The position numbers and the translations under genes are program-made. A stretch of 30,856 bases of DNA from JAMXLL01 sp035279875 (lineage in GTDB: Bacteria; Desulfobacterota; Binatia; Binatales; Binataceae), in NCBI GenBank assembly GCA_035279875.1, contig DATEGX010000282.1, positions 1 to 30,856 of the forward strand. Direction: 5' to 3'. Each line of letters opens with the position of its first letter. Within the stretch, counting starts at the first letter, position 1. A model generated the notes under the pieces. That model searched no databases. It was not told where the DNA came from and saw nothing but the letters and a program-made list of their open reading frames with translations. Positions 7,940 to 15,683 of this stretch are shown here, one piece after another.

Positions 7940-8112
7940 ACCTCCTCCTTGGTTCCGTCCGCGCTGGGCCAACGCGCAGAATTTAAAACGGCGCTAGAAT
8001 ACTTTACCCAAGCGATGGACTCAAGCTTGGCCCGAATGAGCCGTGAGCCACGCCGAGCGGCGCGGTCGCCTTAGATTACAGCCGATCATGTCCCAGAATG
8101 GAACAAAAAGTT

Positions 8113-8140
8113 TTGACATTGCCGCCCGACGATGTATTAT
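8113..8140 (+). promoter_or_regulatory. Near-consensus sigma-70 promoter
   Basis: TTGACA (8113-8118) and TATTAT (8135-8140) are separated by 16 bp. The -35 box is perfect and the -10 box differs from TATAAT at one position. Transcription would start near 8147, about 20 bases before the AGGAGG ribosome binding site of the gene at 8181. Spacing is one base short of the optimum. Confidence 0.7.
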
Positions 8141-8180
8141 CCCGGCGAAAGCCGCATTATTAGTACAGGAGGATGGGGTA

Positions 8181-8414
8181 GTGGCGGTGGTGCGAGGCTT
8201 TATCTTCCCGGCGCGGATTGTCAGCCAATCCCGGCGCGTGGTCGAACCCGAACTCGATATGAATCGCTTCCGTCCGCAGCAGCAGTCGCCGACGGCGCAC
8301 GCCTTCCGCGACTTCATGCGCAAATTGCTGCCCGGAGGTCAGTCGCTGGTGCGGTCGCCGATGAGGTCGATTGCCCGCGAAATCGAAGAGGCTTGGCCGT
8401 CGCGCGAGCTGTGA
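8181..8414 (+). CDS. Small basic hypothetical protein with strong expression signals
   Basis: A 77-residue product read from GTG at 8181. I do not recognise a family. The start is supported by AGGAGG at 8167-8172 with an 8-base spacer and by the near-consensus promoter ending at 8140, so the transcript would have a 5' leader of only about 35 bases. The protein is Arg-rich with Pro and Gln, short hydrophobic patches near the N-terminus (VVAVVRGFIFPARIV) and a likely helical middle part (AHAFRDFMRKLLPGG). There is no signal peptide or clear membrane segment, and a cytosolic or nucleic-acid-associated location is only a guess. Other GTG codons at 8187 and 8190 could also be used. A hairpin follows the stop codon. 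Confidence 0.55.
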   Translation: MAVVRGFIFPARIVSQSRRVVEPELDMNRFRPQQQSPTAHAFRDFMRKLLPGGQSLVRSPMRSIAREIEEAWPSREL

Positions 8415-8419
8415 CATTC

Positions 8420-8439
8420 CTGCGCCATTAGCGGCGCAG
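8420..8439 (+). terminator. Short hairpin after the small basic gene
   Basis: CTGCGCC and GGCGCAG form a perfect 7-bp stem with a 6-base loop, 5 bases after the stop codon at 8412-8414. No clear T-run follows, so this is a possible weak terminator only. Confidence 0.35.
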
Positions 8440-8517
8440 AGATGTCTCCACATTTCACCTGATCAGCAGGCGCTAGCGGGGGAGCGTCGACGTGCTTTTA
8501 TGCGCTCCCTGACACGG

Positions 8518-9087
8518 TCACGTGTTGTTAAACGACTCGGGCGCGATCGCGTACATCGCGAGGAAGTCGGTCACGCCGTAGTCATGGCCGAGCTGTTGTG
8601 GCATCGTCGTCGCCTGACTCCTGTGATGCGTCTGATGGTTGAATAGGTGCGCGATAGCGAACCATAGCGGATGTGCCCGCTCGACTCCCTGGCTGTTTGA
8701 GTAGCGCATCGGCGCCGACAGCATCGACGGTTCGAGTTCAAGCGTAAAGGCTTCGAGTGCAGCGTCGGTCGCCTGCCGCTCGGCGCGAAGCTCGGCGAAA
8801 TCGGCAAAAAGCTCGCGTCCATGCGCGCCCAACACGGGTTCCAGCTTGACGCCGGTCAGGCTATGGAAACGCAGGGCCGTCGCGAGCGCGAAACGATGCA
8901 TCCAATGCCGGTCGGTGAGCAGCAGGTGATTCAGCGTGCCATGCACCGAATGGAAAAAGGCGCCGCGATCACGTTTGCGCTCTTCGTCGGTAAGGTCGCC
9001 GGCAAGCTTGTAAAGATTGCGATTCGACCACGCATTGTAACGCGCCATCAGGCGAAACTGGACGAGCTGCGCGGAATCCTCAGCCAT
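8518..9087 (-). CDS. DinB-family four-helix protein
   Basis: A 189-residue member of the DinB/YfiT-like metalloenzyme superfamily, four-helix-bundle proteins that often act as thiol-dependent transferases or damage-inducible proteins; the reaction here is unknown. Family blocks seen are FRLMARYNAWSNRNLYKLA at the N-terminus, HSVHGTLNHLLLTDRHWM near residue 50 and HLFNHQTHHRSQ near residue 140, which supply the three metal-binding histidines. The ATG at 9087 has GAGGAGG upstream, a convincing start. It lies 94 bases after the stop of the carboxymuconolactone-decarboxylase-like gene on the same strand, so the two may be co-transcribed. The family name should not be taken as evidence of SOS control; I see no LexA-like operator here. 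Confidence 0.9.
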   Translation of the reverse strand: MAEDSAQLVQFRLMARYNAWSNRNLYKLAGDLTDEERKRDRGAFFHSVHGTLNHLLLTDRHWMHRFALATALRFHSLTGVKLEPVLGAHGRELFADFAELRAERQATDAALEAFTLELEPSMLSAPMRYSNSQGVERAHPLWFAIAHLFNHQTHHRSQATTMPQQLGHDYGVTDFLAMYAIAPESFNNT

Positions 9088-9181
9088 GGCGGCCTCCTCG
9101 AGGGCGTTATCGGCGCCCTCGAGAAAGGCTACGGCCGGAGCGAAGAGATGGTCAATCTTGACCCGTGCCAGCCTTCCGCCG

Positions 9182-9787
9182 TTATTTTGTTGGAGGCGCG
9201 GGGACTTCTTTCATGCGCGACGTGACGTCGTTGTCGTATTCGAGGTGCAGCGCCCGCACCACCATCCCGTGCATCCGCCAGGTCGCAATCACGAAGACCA
9301 GTTCCATGATCTGCTCGTCGCTGAAGTGCCGCTTGAGATCGGCGAAGGTCGCGTCCTCGATAAGATTCCGCCCGACCATTTCGTCGGCCGCCGCCATCAC
9401 GGCGCGCTCAGCCGGTTCAAACTTGTCCGAGGTCGCCCAACCCTTGATCGCCTCGAGCTTGTCATCGGAAATCCCGACCATCCGCGCAACCTTGAGATGC
9501 TGCGAGTACTCGAACTTCGAATCGCCGACGATACCGGCGCGCAGGATCGCCAGCTCGCGGAACCTGGGCTTGAGCACCCGGCCCGGCTGCAGCAACGCCA
9601 TCAGCGAATCGCGCGACATCTTGAGAATATCCGGCACCAGGGCGAAGGTGGTCCAGTAATCGCCGGGGGTGCCGGTGGCGGTGCCGGGATGCGCGACCGG
9701 GTCGCGATCGCCGAAAAAGTTCTTGTAGATTTCCTTGATTTCCGCCGACGCTTCAGCGAGCGGAACCTGCCTTAGCCGGGTACCCAT
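9182..9787 (-). CDS. Carboxymuconolactone decarboxylase-like (AhpD fold) protein
   Basis: A 201-residue cytosolic protein of the CMD/AhpD-like fold. The core block RELAILRAGIVGDSKFEYSQ followed by HLKVARMVGISDDKLEAI is typical of the subfamily with a YExxQH-type motif. The CxxC redox pair of AhpD is absent, so peroxidase activity is unlikely. Members are common in aromatic and xenobiotic catabolic clusters but rarely have a proven substrate. The ATG at 9787 (GGTGAAGAC upstream) is preferred over an earlier start at 9871, which would add a non-conserved Arg/Gly-rich extension. It is followed by the DinB-family gene on the same strand and preceded by the aminotransferase gene after a 150-base gap in which I see no terminator. 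Confidence 0.88.
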   Translation of the reverse strand: MGTRLRQVPLAEASAEIKEIYKNFFGDRDPVAHPGTATGTPGDYWTTFALVPDILKMSRDSLMALLQPGRVLKPRFRELAILRAGIVGDSKFEYSQHLKVARMVGISDDKLEAIKGWATSDKFEPAERAVMAAADEMVGRNLIEDATFADLKRHFSDEQIMELVFVIATWRMHGMVVRALHLEYDNDVTSRMKEVPAPPTK

Positions 9788-9937
9788 GTCTTCACCCCCT
9801 GACGATTTGCGCTGGCCGCGCCGAACGCGCGGCGATTGCGCGAGCATGCCCCCATCAAGGGGCGAACTCAACCGGCGCAGGACCTGGCCGGCGCAAATTC
9901 GCGGCGACCGGATTAGCTCGGGCCTGAATTTTCGCCT

Positions 9938-11137
9938 CTAGCGATCGAGCCGCGCAATCAGGTGCTCGAGCCGATCGAAGGCGGCGGTGAGATTCTCGCG
10001 CGAGGTCGCGTAACTCATCCTGACGTGCTCGGGTGCGCCGAAATCGTTGCCACCCACCATCGCGACCTGCGCCTCGCTGAGCGCCAACTCGGCGAATGAA
10101 TTGCCGTCGGTAATTCGCTGGCCGTTGAGACTTGCGCCGGTCAGCTCGGAGATACTCGGGAAGACGTAAAACGCCCCCTGCGGCACATGAGGCAGGCGGA
10201 AGCCGGGCAGCTTGCGCACGCGCCCGACGATCAGTTCCCGCCGCGCGCGGAACTCTTCCATCATCACGGCGAGTTCGCGTTGCGCGCCGTTCAATGCCTC
10301 GATCGCCGCGTATTGCGTGATCGAATTGGGATTACCACTGTTCTGACTCTGCAAGCGCGCGGCGCCGGCGATCGCCTCGCGCGGCCCGGCCGCGAAGCCG
10401 ATTCGCCATCCGGTCATCGCGTAGGCCTTCGACAGTGAATTGAAGACGATGCCCTTCTGCTTGAGCCGCGGCTCGATCTGGAAGATATGAGGGACCGCGC
10501 CGTCGTAGACGATATGCTCGTACACGTCGTCGGACATCACCCACACATCGGCGTCGAGCAGGATCCTGGCCAGTTCCGACAATTGTCCGGCCGAGTAGAC
10601 CGCGCCGGTGGGATTGGACGGGGAATTGAGCACGATGCCGCGGGTGCGGCCGCTGAGCGCCCTGCGCAAACGCTCAGGCTCGAGCAGGAAGCCGTTATCC
10701 TCCGGGCAACGCACCAGCTTTGGCTCGGCCCCGGACAGGCTGACCATCGCCGCGAAGCTCACCCAGGCCGGGGTCGGAATGATGACTTCGTCACCTTCAT
10801 CGAACAGCGCGCCGATAACGTTGGCTTCGGCCTGCTTGCCGCCCGCTGACGCGAGAATCTCCGAAATTTCGTAGTCGAGGTGGTTTTCGCGCTTGAGCTT
10901 CTGGCAAATCGCGTGCTTGAGCTCGGCCAAACCGCTGACCGGCGTGTAATGGGTATGGCCTTCCGCCAGCGCTTGGCGCGCCGCCTGCTTGATTCGTTCG
11001 GGCGTGTCAAAGTCAGGCTCACCGGCGGCCAGCGAGATGATATCGACGCCAGCCGCCTTCATTTCGGTGGCGCGCGCTTCCATCGCCATCGTGGCGGAGG
11101 GTTTGATTGCGGCTATCCTGCGATTGAGCTTGATCAT
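9938..11137 (-). CDS. Aspartate/prephenate-type class I aminotransferase
   Basis: A PLP-dependent cytosolic transaminase of the class I-gamma aspartate aminotransferase group, 399 residues. Seen are AAGEPDFDTP at residues 37-46 (substrate binding), NSPSNPTGAVYS at 171-182, SDDVYEHIVYDG at 202-213 and the PLP lysine K237 in NSLSKAYAMTGWRIGF. An Arg in the C-terminal part (RMSYATSRENL) would hold the substrate carboxylate. Likely reactions are aspartate plus 2-oxoglutarate, with possible side activity on prephenate; the two cannot be told apart here. The ATG at 11137 has only a weak ribosome binding site, but the N-terminus (MIKLNRRIAAIKPSATMA) is the normal family start. A nearby upstream gene encodes another PLP enzyme of amino acid metabolism. 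Confidence 0.94.
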   Translation of the reverse strand: MIKLNRRIAAIKPSATMAMEARATEMKAAGVDIISLAAGEPDFDTPERIKQAARQALAEGHTHYTPVSGLAELKHAICQKLKRENHLDYEISEILASAGGKQAEANVIGALFDEGDEVIIPTPAWVSFAAMVSLSGAEPKLVRCPEDNGFLLEPERLRRALSGRTRGIVLNSPSNPTGAVYSAGQLSELARILLDADVWVMSDDVYEHIVYDGAVPHIFQIEPRLKQKGIVFNSLSKAYAMTGWRIGFAAGPREAIAGAARLQSQNSGNPNSITQYAAIEALNGAQRELAVMMEEFRARRELIVGRVRKLPGFRLPHVPQGAFYVFPSISELTGASLNGQRITDGNSFAELALSEAQVAMVGGNDFGAPEHVRMSYATSRENLTAAFDRLEHLIARLDR

Positions 11138-11244
11138 CGAAATCTACGCTTTACCGGCTAAAAATCGGCTGCCGCGACATTGTAGCAGCCGGCATCTCGT
11201 CAACCTACGGGCGTGAAGAAGCGGCTGAGGCGCGCTCGCGCTTC

Positions 11245-12483
11245 TCAAATGGCATCGAGCGCGCGGGTGAAGTCGTCGAGCAGATCCTGCCAATGTTCGG
11301 TGCCCACCGAGATTCGCACCAGCGAATCGGTAATGCCGGCTGCCGCCAATTCCTCAGCCGATAGTTCGCTGTGGGTCGTGGTCTTGGGGTGACAGGCAAG
11401 GGTTTCGACCCCGCCCAAACTCACCGCGTTGCGGCCAATTTCGAGGCGGCGGAGGAACTCGAACGCGGCCGCCTTGCCGCTGTTGAGTTCGAGCGAGAAG
11501 AGCGAACCCGGATAGTCGGTTTGAGCATCGCGAATCCGGATCTGTTCGGGGTCGGTGAACAGCGAAGGATAGAGCACCCGCTCGACTCGCCGATGGCGCG
11601 CCAGGTGCTCGGCGATTCGTTGGGCGTTCTTGCTCTGGCGGTTCATCCGCAGGGCCACGGTCGAAAGACGGGAGTTGAGAATCCAGCATTCGTCCGCCTG
11701 CAGGATATTGCCCAGTAGCGCGCGCGTTCCACGCAGGGTCTGGATCAGATTGGCATCGGCCGCCAGCACCGCACCTGCCAGCAGGTCGCTGAACCCGCCG
11801 AGAAACTTGGTCGCCGAATAAATCGTCAGGTCGGCGCCGTGAAGCAAAGGATGCTGAAAGGTCGGCCCCAGCAGCGTATTGTCCACCGCCAGCAGCGGGC
11901 GTTTGGGATGACGGCGGACGGCGGCTGCGGCCTGCCGAAGGTCGGTCATCAGCAGGGTGGGATTGGCGGGCGTTTCGATCAAAACCAGGCGCAGATCGTC
12001 GAGTTGCTCGATCGCGGCCGTCAGCTTTTGCGAATCGCCCGCGCGAACCGGATGACAGGCGAAGCCCAATGGTTCGAGAATTTGGTGGATCAGGTGCTGA
12101 GTGCCGCCATAGAGCGGCTGCGTATACAGCAGCGAACCGTTCTGCTCGAGGAATCCGAACAGCACCGTGAAAATCGCCGCCATCCCGCTGTTGAACACAG
12201 CCGCGGCGGTCGCGCCGCGCTCGAGCGGTACGAGCTGATCCTCGAGAATCTCGGCGTTCGGATGGTTGAGCCGGGCGTAAATCAGATCCGGGCTCTGCTC
12301 GGCTATCGGCGGAGTCTTTCCCAGCGCGACGGCGAACGCGTGTTCAGCGGCTTCCGGGCTCGAGAAGACGTAGGTCGAGCTGCGGTACACCGGCGGACGA
12401 GCGGAGCCGACCGATAACTGCGGATCGAAGCCCTTGGTCAGAACCGCGGTCTCGGGCCTAACGCGATAGGATGATTTCGGCAT
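11245..12483 (-). CDS. Cystathionine gamma-synthase family PLP enzyme
   Basis: A 412-residue member of the Cys/Met metabolism PLP-dependent group (trans-sulfuration: cystathionine gamma-synthase, O-acetylhomoserine sulfhydrylase, methionine gamma-lyase). Visible blocks are SARPPVYRSSTYVF, IYARLNHPNAEILEDQL, FNSGMAAIF, YGGTQHL, ETPANPTLL, AVDNT and the PLP lysine K226 in IYSATKFLGG; the C-terminal part has SLGGVETLACHP. The reaction is elimination or replacement at the gamma-carbon of a homoserine derivative or methionine, and which one is open. The ATG at 12483 is selected because GGAGGG sits 7 bases upstream; a start four codons earlier would lie in this ribosome binding site. It is read toward the aminotransferase gene, with a 107-base gap between them. 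Confidence 0.92.
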   Translation of the reverse strand: MPKSSYRVRPETAVLTKGFDPQLSVGSARPPVYRSSTYVFSSPEAAEHAFAVALGKTPPIAEQSPDLIYARLNHPNAEILEDQLVPLERGATAAAVFNSGMAAIFTVLFGFLEQNGSLLYTQPLYGGTQHLIHQILEPLGFACHPVRAGDSQKLTAAIEQLDDLRLVLIETPANPTLLMTDLRQAAAAVRRHPKRPLLAVDNTLLGPTFQHPLLHGADLTIYSATKFLGGFSDLLAGAVLAADANLIQTLRGTRALLGNILQADECWILNSRLSTVALRMNRQSKNAQRIAEHLARHRRVERVLYPSLFTDPEQIRIRDAQTDYPGSLFSLELNSGKAAAFEFLRRLEIGRNAVSLGGVETLACHPKTTTHSELSAEELAAAGITDSLVRISVGTEHWQDLLDDFTRALDAI

Positions 12484-12696
12484 GAGTCCCTCCATTGCGG
12501 CGCGAATCGCAAACGTGGCTTCGCGATCAGAACGCGCGGTTATGCGGGAATCGTCGGCAACAGCACAATCATACCCGGCGGCGCGAGTCTTCGCGCGGAT
12601 TTGTTGAACTGGCGCGTGTTTTACGACGAAGCGGCTCGAGACTACCCGGCCACGGCTAGATCCGCGGCGTCAGCCCGAACTAACCGGCGATGTTGG

Positions 12697-12720
12697 GAAA
12701 ACGACCGGCGCCTCAGCGCC
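12697..12720 (-). terminator. Probable recA terminator
   Basis: On the minus strand the recA stop codon is followed at once by a GGCGC-TGAG-GCGCC hairpin (12707-12720) and then GGTCGTTTTCC, a short T-run. The stem is only 5 bp but very GC-rich. Confidence 0.55.
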
Positions 12721-13800
12721 TCAATTCTTACGTTTCGGCGGTTGTACGGACGGCGCCTCTTCGACCTCGTCGCCGTCAGGCGCAACGATGGCGATCTCGC
12801 CGATTGCCTTGGCCGACAGCTTGGCGCGCAGCTTGGCCTCGACCTCGTCGGCGAGACGCGGATTGGCCCTGAGGAAATCCCGCGCATTTTCGCGTCCCTG
12901 GCCGATTCGCTCGCTATTGTAGGAATACCAGGCACCGAGTTTCTCGACGATATTATGCTCGGACGCCATATCGACCAGCTCGCCTTCCTTCGAAATTCCC
13001 GAGCCGTAGAGAATATCGAATTCAGCCTCACGAAAGGGCGGCGCGACCTTGTTCTTGACGACCTTGACCTTGGTGCGCGAGCCGATCACCTCGTTGTTCG
13101 ATTTGATCGTGCCGATGCGGCGGATATCGATACGCACCGAGGAATAAAACTTGAGCGCATTGCCACCGGTGGTGGTCTCGGGATTTCCGAACATCACGCC
13201 GATTTTCATGCGGATTTGATTGATAAAGACCACGATAGTGCGCGAGCGCGCGATAATCGACGTCAGTTTGCGCAGCGCCTGTGACATCAGCCGCGCCTGC
13301 AGGCCCATCTGCGGCTCGCCCATCTCGCCTTCGATTTCGGCGCGCGGCACCAGCGCCGCGACCGAATCGATCACCAGCACATCGATCGCGCCGGATTGCA
13401 CCAGGGTCTCGGCGATTTCCAGCGCCTGTTCGCCATTGTCCGGCTGCGAGATGAGCAAATCCTCGACGTTGACCCCAAGCTTGCGCGCGTAGCCGGCATC
13501 GAGCGCGTGTTCGGCGTCGATAAACGCGCCGATACCGCCGAGCTTTTGTGCCTCGGCAATACATTCGAGCGCCAGAGTGGTCTTGCCCGAGGATTCGGGG
13601 CCGTAAATCTCGACCACGCGCCCGCGCGGCAGGCCACCGACGCCCAAGGCGAGGTCGAGCCCGAGCGAGCCGGTCGGAATCACCGGGATATCGGCTTCGA
13701 TCGCCTGCTCGCCGAGCTTCATAATCGAGCCTTTGCCGAATTGCTTTTCGATCTGGCTGAGAGCGAGGTCGAGAGCCTTGGTTTTGATATCCTGCGCCAT
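12721..13800 (-). CDS. recA: Recombinase RecA
   Basis: DNA-dependent ATPase that forms filaments on single-stranded DNA, catalyses strand exchange and stimulates LexA self-cleavage. The 359 residues fit the family. Motifs in order are Walker A in YGPESSGKTTLAL, FIDAEHALDAGYA, Walker B in VLVIDSVAALVPRAEIEGEMG, the L2 segment NQIRMKIGVMFGNPETTTGG (with GNALKFY after it) and the C-terminal acidic end GDEVEEAP. The ATG at 13800 starts the usual MAQDIKTKALDLALSQIEKQ; GAGGAC lies upstream. A longer frame to 13848 adds an unrelated leader. It follows thpR by 126 bases. I searched 13801-13926 for GAAC-N4-GTTC or CTGT-N8-ACAG LexA sites and saw none. No recX lies after it. Confidence 0.98.
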   Translation of the reverse strand: MAQDIKTKALDLALSQIEKQFGKGSIMKLGEQAIEADIPVIPTGSLGLDLALGVGGLPRGRVVEIYGPESSGKTTLALECIAEAQKLGGIGAFIDAEHALDAGYARKLGVNVEDLLISQPDNGEQALEIAETLVQSGAIDVLVIDSVAALVPRAEIEGEMGEPQMGLQARLMSQALRKLTSIIARSRTIVVFINQIRMKIGVMFGNPETTTGGNALKFYSSVRIDIRRIGTIKSNNEVIGSRTKVKVVKNKVAPPFREAEFDILYGSGISKEGELVDMASEHNIVEKLGAWYSYNSERIGQGRENARDFLRANPRLADEVEAKLRAKLSAKAIGEIAIVAPDGDEVEEAPSVQPPKRKN

Positions 13801-13926
13801 TGCCGTCCTCGCGCCGTGCGATCCGCTACGCTTTGCAAATCTTGGCATAAACCCGCGCGAATATCGCTAGGGTCCGGCTGCGAAATGCGCTTTGCGGCAG
13901 GTTTATCCCCTGCCCGATTCGTCGGA

Positions 13927-14520
13927 TCAGGTCGGTTCGCTGGTTGCAGTAAATTGGTATCCGGCCAATTCGACATACTGCGACGCGGTTTTGCCGAGAA
14001 TACTGCGATAGAGCATCATCCGGGCGATCGGAGTCGCACCGAACTCGCGCGAGGACGCTTCGCGTAGCACGTCGCGAATCGGCGGCCATCCGCGCAGGTC
14101 GCGCACCCGGCCGATCGTCAGATGGGGCGAATAGGGACGCGGCTCCCGCGGAAATCCGCACCGCACCGCCGCCGCCTCAACCTGGGCGGCGAGCCGCGGT
14201 AGCGCGTCACCCGCCAGCCCGACCCAAACCACGCGTGGACGGTCGAGGTTCGGGAAAACGCCGGCCCCGCGCGCCTCAAGGGTGAAGGGGGCGGTACCTG
14301 CCGCGATCTGCTCGAGCGCATGGTCGAGCGGCGCAATCAGGTTCCGATCCACCGCCCCGCCGAGGAAGCGCAACGTCAGGTGTAGGTTGGCCGTCCGCAC
14401 CCAACGGATACCGTCCCGATCGCCGCGCAGCGATTCGATCCAGCGAGCAATCGAGTCCTCCACCTCGGCGCTCATCCGGAGCGCCACGAAGGCGCGGATT
14501 TTGTCGGGCAAATCGCTCAT
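13927..14520 (-). CDS. thpR: RNA 2',3'-cyclic phosphodiesterase (2'-5' RNA ligase family)
   Basis: A 197-residue member of the 2H phosphoesterase superfamily. The two catalytic HxT motifs are H47-L-T49 (in ANLHLTLRFLGG) and H133-L-T135 (in SPHLTIGRVR). The family hydrolyses 2',3'-cyclic phosphate RNA ends and can join tRNA halves in vitro; the physiological role is unclear. The N-terminal block KIRAFVALRM is typical. The ATG at 14520 is chosen over a TTG four codons upstream; both have weak ribosome binding sites, and coupling to the preceding gene 27 bases upstream is likely. thpR next to recA is common in deltaproteobacteria, where cinA usually stands before thpR; here that place is taken by an isomerase-like gene. 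Confidence 0.94.
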   Translation of the reverse strand: MSDLPDKIRAFVALRMSAEVEDSIARWIESLRGDRDGIRWVRTANLHLTLRFLGGAVDRNLIAPLDHALEQIAAGTAPFTLEARGAGVFPNLDRPRVVWVGLAGDALPRLAAQVEAAAVRCGFPREPRPYSPHLTIGRVRDLRGWPPIRDVLREASSREFGATPIARMMLYRSILGKTASQYVELAGYQFTATSEPT

Positions 14521-14547
14521 CTCGGCGCGCAATGCCCGACCGCACGG

Positions 14548-15153
14548 TCAGTGTGAATGCACCAGCGCGTGCTCGACCAGCGGCAGCCGGTCGTTACCGA
14601 AATACATGTCACCATCGACGAACATGGTCGGCGAACCGAAGCCGCCGCGTTCGATCAACTCGTCGGTATTGTGCTTGAGCTTGTCCTTGTATTCCGGCAG
14701 CGCGATTTTCGCGAAATATTCCTGCTCGTCGAGTCCGACCGCTCGCACGATATCGCGCAACACGTCGTCTTTGCTGACGTCGCGATTATCGCCCCAGTAG
14801 CTTTCGAATACCCGGCGCGAATAGGGCGAAATCTTGCCGTGCTCGTGAGCGACGAACGCCCCGCGCATCGCCTTGACCGAATTCACCGGGAACACGGTCG
14901 GCTGGCCGATCTTGAGTTTATAGAGATGCGCCCAATCCTGAAGGTCCTTGGCGTAGTAACGGGCCTTGGGCTTAACCGGCCGTTCGCGGGTCTCGTAGAC
15001 CGAGGGATTGACCGCGTTGAAGACGCCGCCGACCAGGATTGGCCGCCATACCAGGTCGGCTTTGTGCCGCGCCGCGACCTCCTCAATCTTGGTGAAAGCG
15101 AGGTAGGTCCACGGACTAGAACAGTCGTAGAAGAATTCCAGTTTCTTGGCCAT
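14548..15153 (-). CDS. 2-hydroxychromene-2-carboxylate isomerase-like protein (DsbA fold)
   Basis: A 201-residue cytosolic thioredoxin-fold protein of the kappa-class GST/HCCA isomerase group. The N-terminal strand and active-site region read LEFFYDCSSPWTYLAFTKIE, with Ser where DsbA has its redox Cys pair. RPILVGGVFNAVN and the cis-Pro region GGFGSPTMFVDGDMYFGNDRL near the C-terminus are also typical. Characterised relatives use glutathione to isomerise 2-hydroxychromene-2-carboxylate in naphthalene degradation; nothing here shows that substrate. The ATG at 15153 has GGAGAG upstream and gives the family N-terminus. It is the first gene of the run isomerase-thpR-recA. A second member of the family lies at 20771. 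Confidence 0.92.
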   Translation of the reverse strand: MAKKLEFFYDCSSPWTYLAFTKIEEVAARHKADLVWRPILVGGVFNAVNPSVYETRERPVKPKARYYAKDLQDWAHLYKLKIGQPTVFPVNSVKAMRGAFVAHEHGKISPYSRRVFESYWGDNRDVSKDDVLRDIVRAVGLDEQEYFAKIALPEYKDKLKHNTDELIERGGFGSPTMFVDGDMYFGNDRLPLVEHALVHSH

Positions 15154-15303
15154 CGGATGACTCTCCGTTGCGATTCGCCAGACGGCGCCGATTGAGGAGG
15201 TGAATACCACACCGCGGCGCTATCGACCATGCCACCCAAATGTAGGGGTTCCCTAGGCATCGCCGACGCCAAGCTATTGCACGTAAAGATTACTAACTTT
15301 AAG

Positions 15304-15334
15304 TTACATTAGCTAAGCTAATCCAAGCTATACT
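15304..15334 (+). promoter_or_regulatory. Promoter candidate with 19-bp spacer and embedded palindrome
   Basis: TTACAT (15304-15309) and TATACT (15329-15334) are 19 bp apart. The perfect palindrome TTAGCTAAGCTAA (15309-15321) lies mostly within that spacer. A long spacer with dyad symmetry inside it is the layout of promoters activated by MerR-type regulators, but no such regulator is encoded in the window and the palindrome is not centred in the spacer. An ordinary repressor site is equally possible. Confidence 0.4.
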
Positions 15335-15436
15335 TGGCAGATTCATCCAATTGTGGCTTAATGTGGCCCGGGCGCAGCATACCTACCCAATCGCCGTCCT
15401 GAAGCTGCACTCCCACTTTATCTCAAGGAGGTGGCC

Positions 15437-15463
15437 ATGCGGGTCCGGGTCGACAGTAGCTGA
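15437..15463 (+). other. Eight-codon mini-ORF behind a perfect Shine-Dalgarno sequence
   Basis: AAGGAGGTG at 15425-15433 matches the anti-Shine-Dalgarno sequence along its length, and the ATG at 15437 opens an ORF of only eight codons (MRVRVDSS) ending at TGA 15461-15463. The frame then continues for another 24 sense codons to the next TGA. It could be a leader peptide upstream of the gene at 15684, a decayed gene start, or chance. Confidence 0.4.
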
Positions 15464-15683
15464 AAAGCGACCGCCGGGTTGAGCATCGAGCGGGTGGTGG
15501 TGTGGTGCGACAAGGTGCGCCGATGCTGCCCGGAATGACGCGGTGCACGCGGAAATATCGGTCAGTTTTCCCGCCTGATTGTGCCGACGCCCTCGCTGGA
15601 ATGCTCTGCTCACGGTCTATTTCGCCAAAACACATTACGACTTGTTTTCTAGCCATATCTGGCTGGAGGAGAGCAGAAAGCAG

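Larger units (their letters stand above)
15154..15683. other. 530-bp gap with regulatory signals but no full gene
   Basis: The stretch 15270-15365 is markedly AT-rich compared with its surroundings and contains the promoter/palindrome candidate (15304-15334). A strong ribosome binding site with an 8-codon ORF follows at 15425-15463. From there to 15683 I see no convincing coding sequence, so the secreted-protein gene at 15684 would have a long 5' leader if the promoter is real. Confidence 0.5.

Noticed and set aside
13801..13926. Possible LexA box controlling recA
   Set aside because: Neither CTGT-N8-ACAG nor GAAC-N4-GTTC nor a close variant was seen, so SOS control cannot be claimed from sequence.
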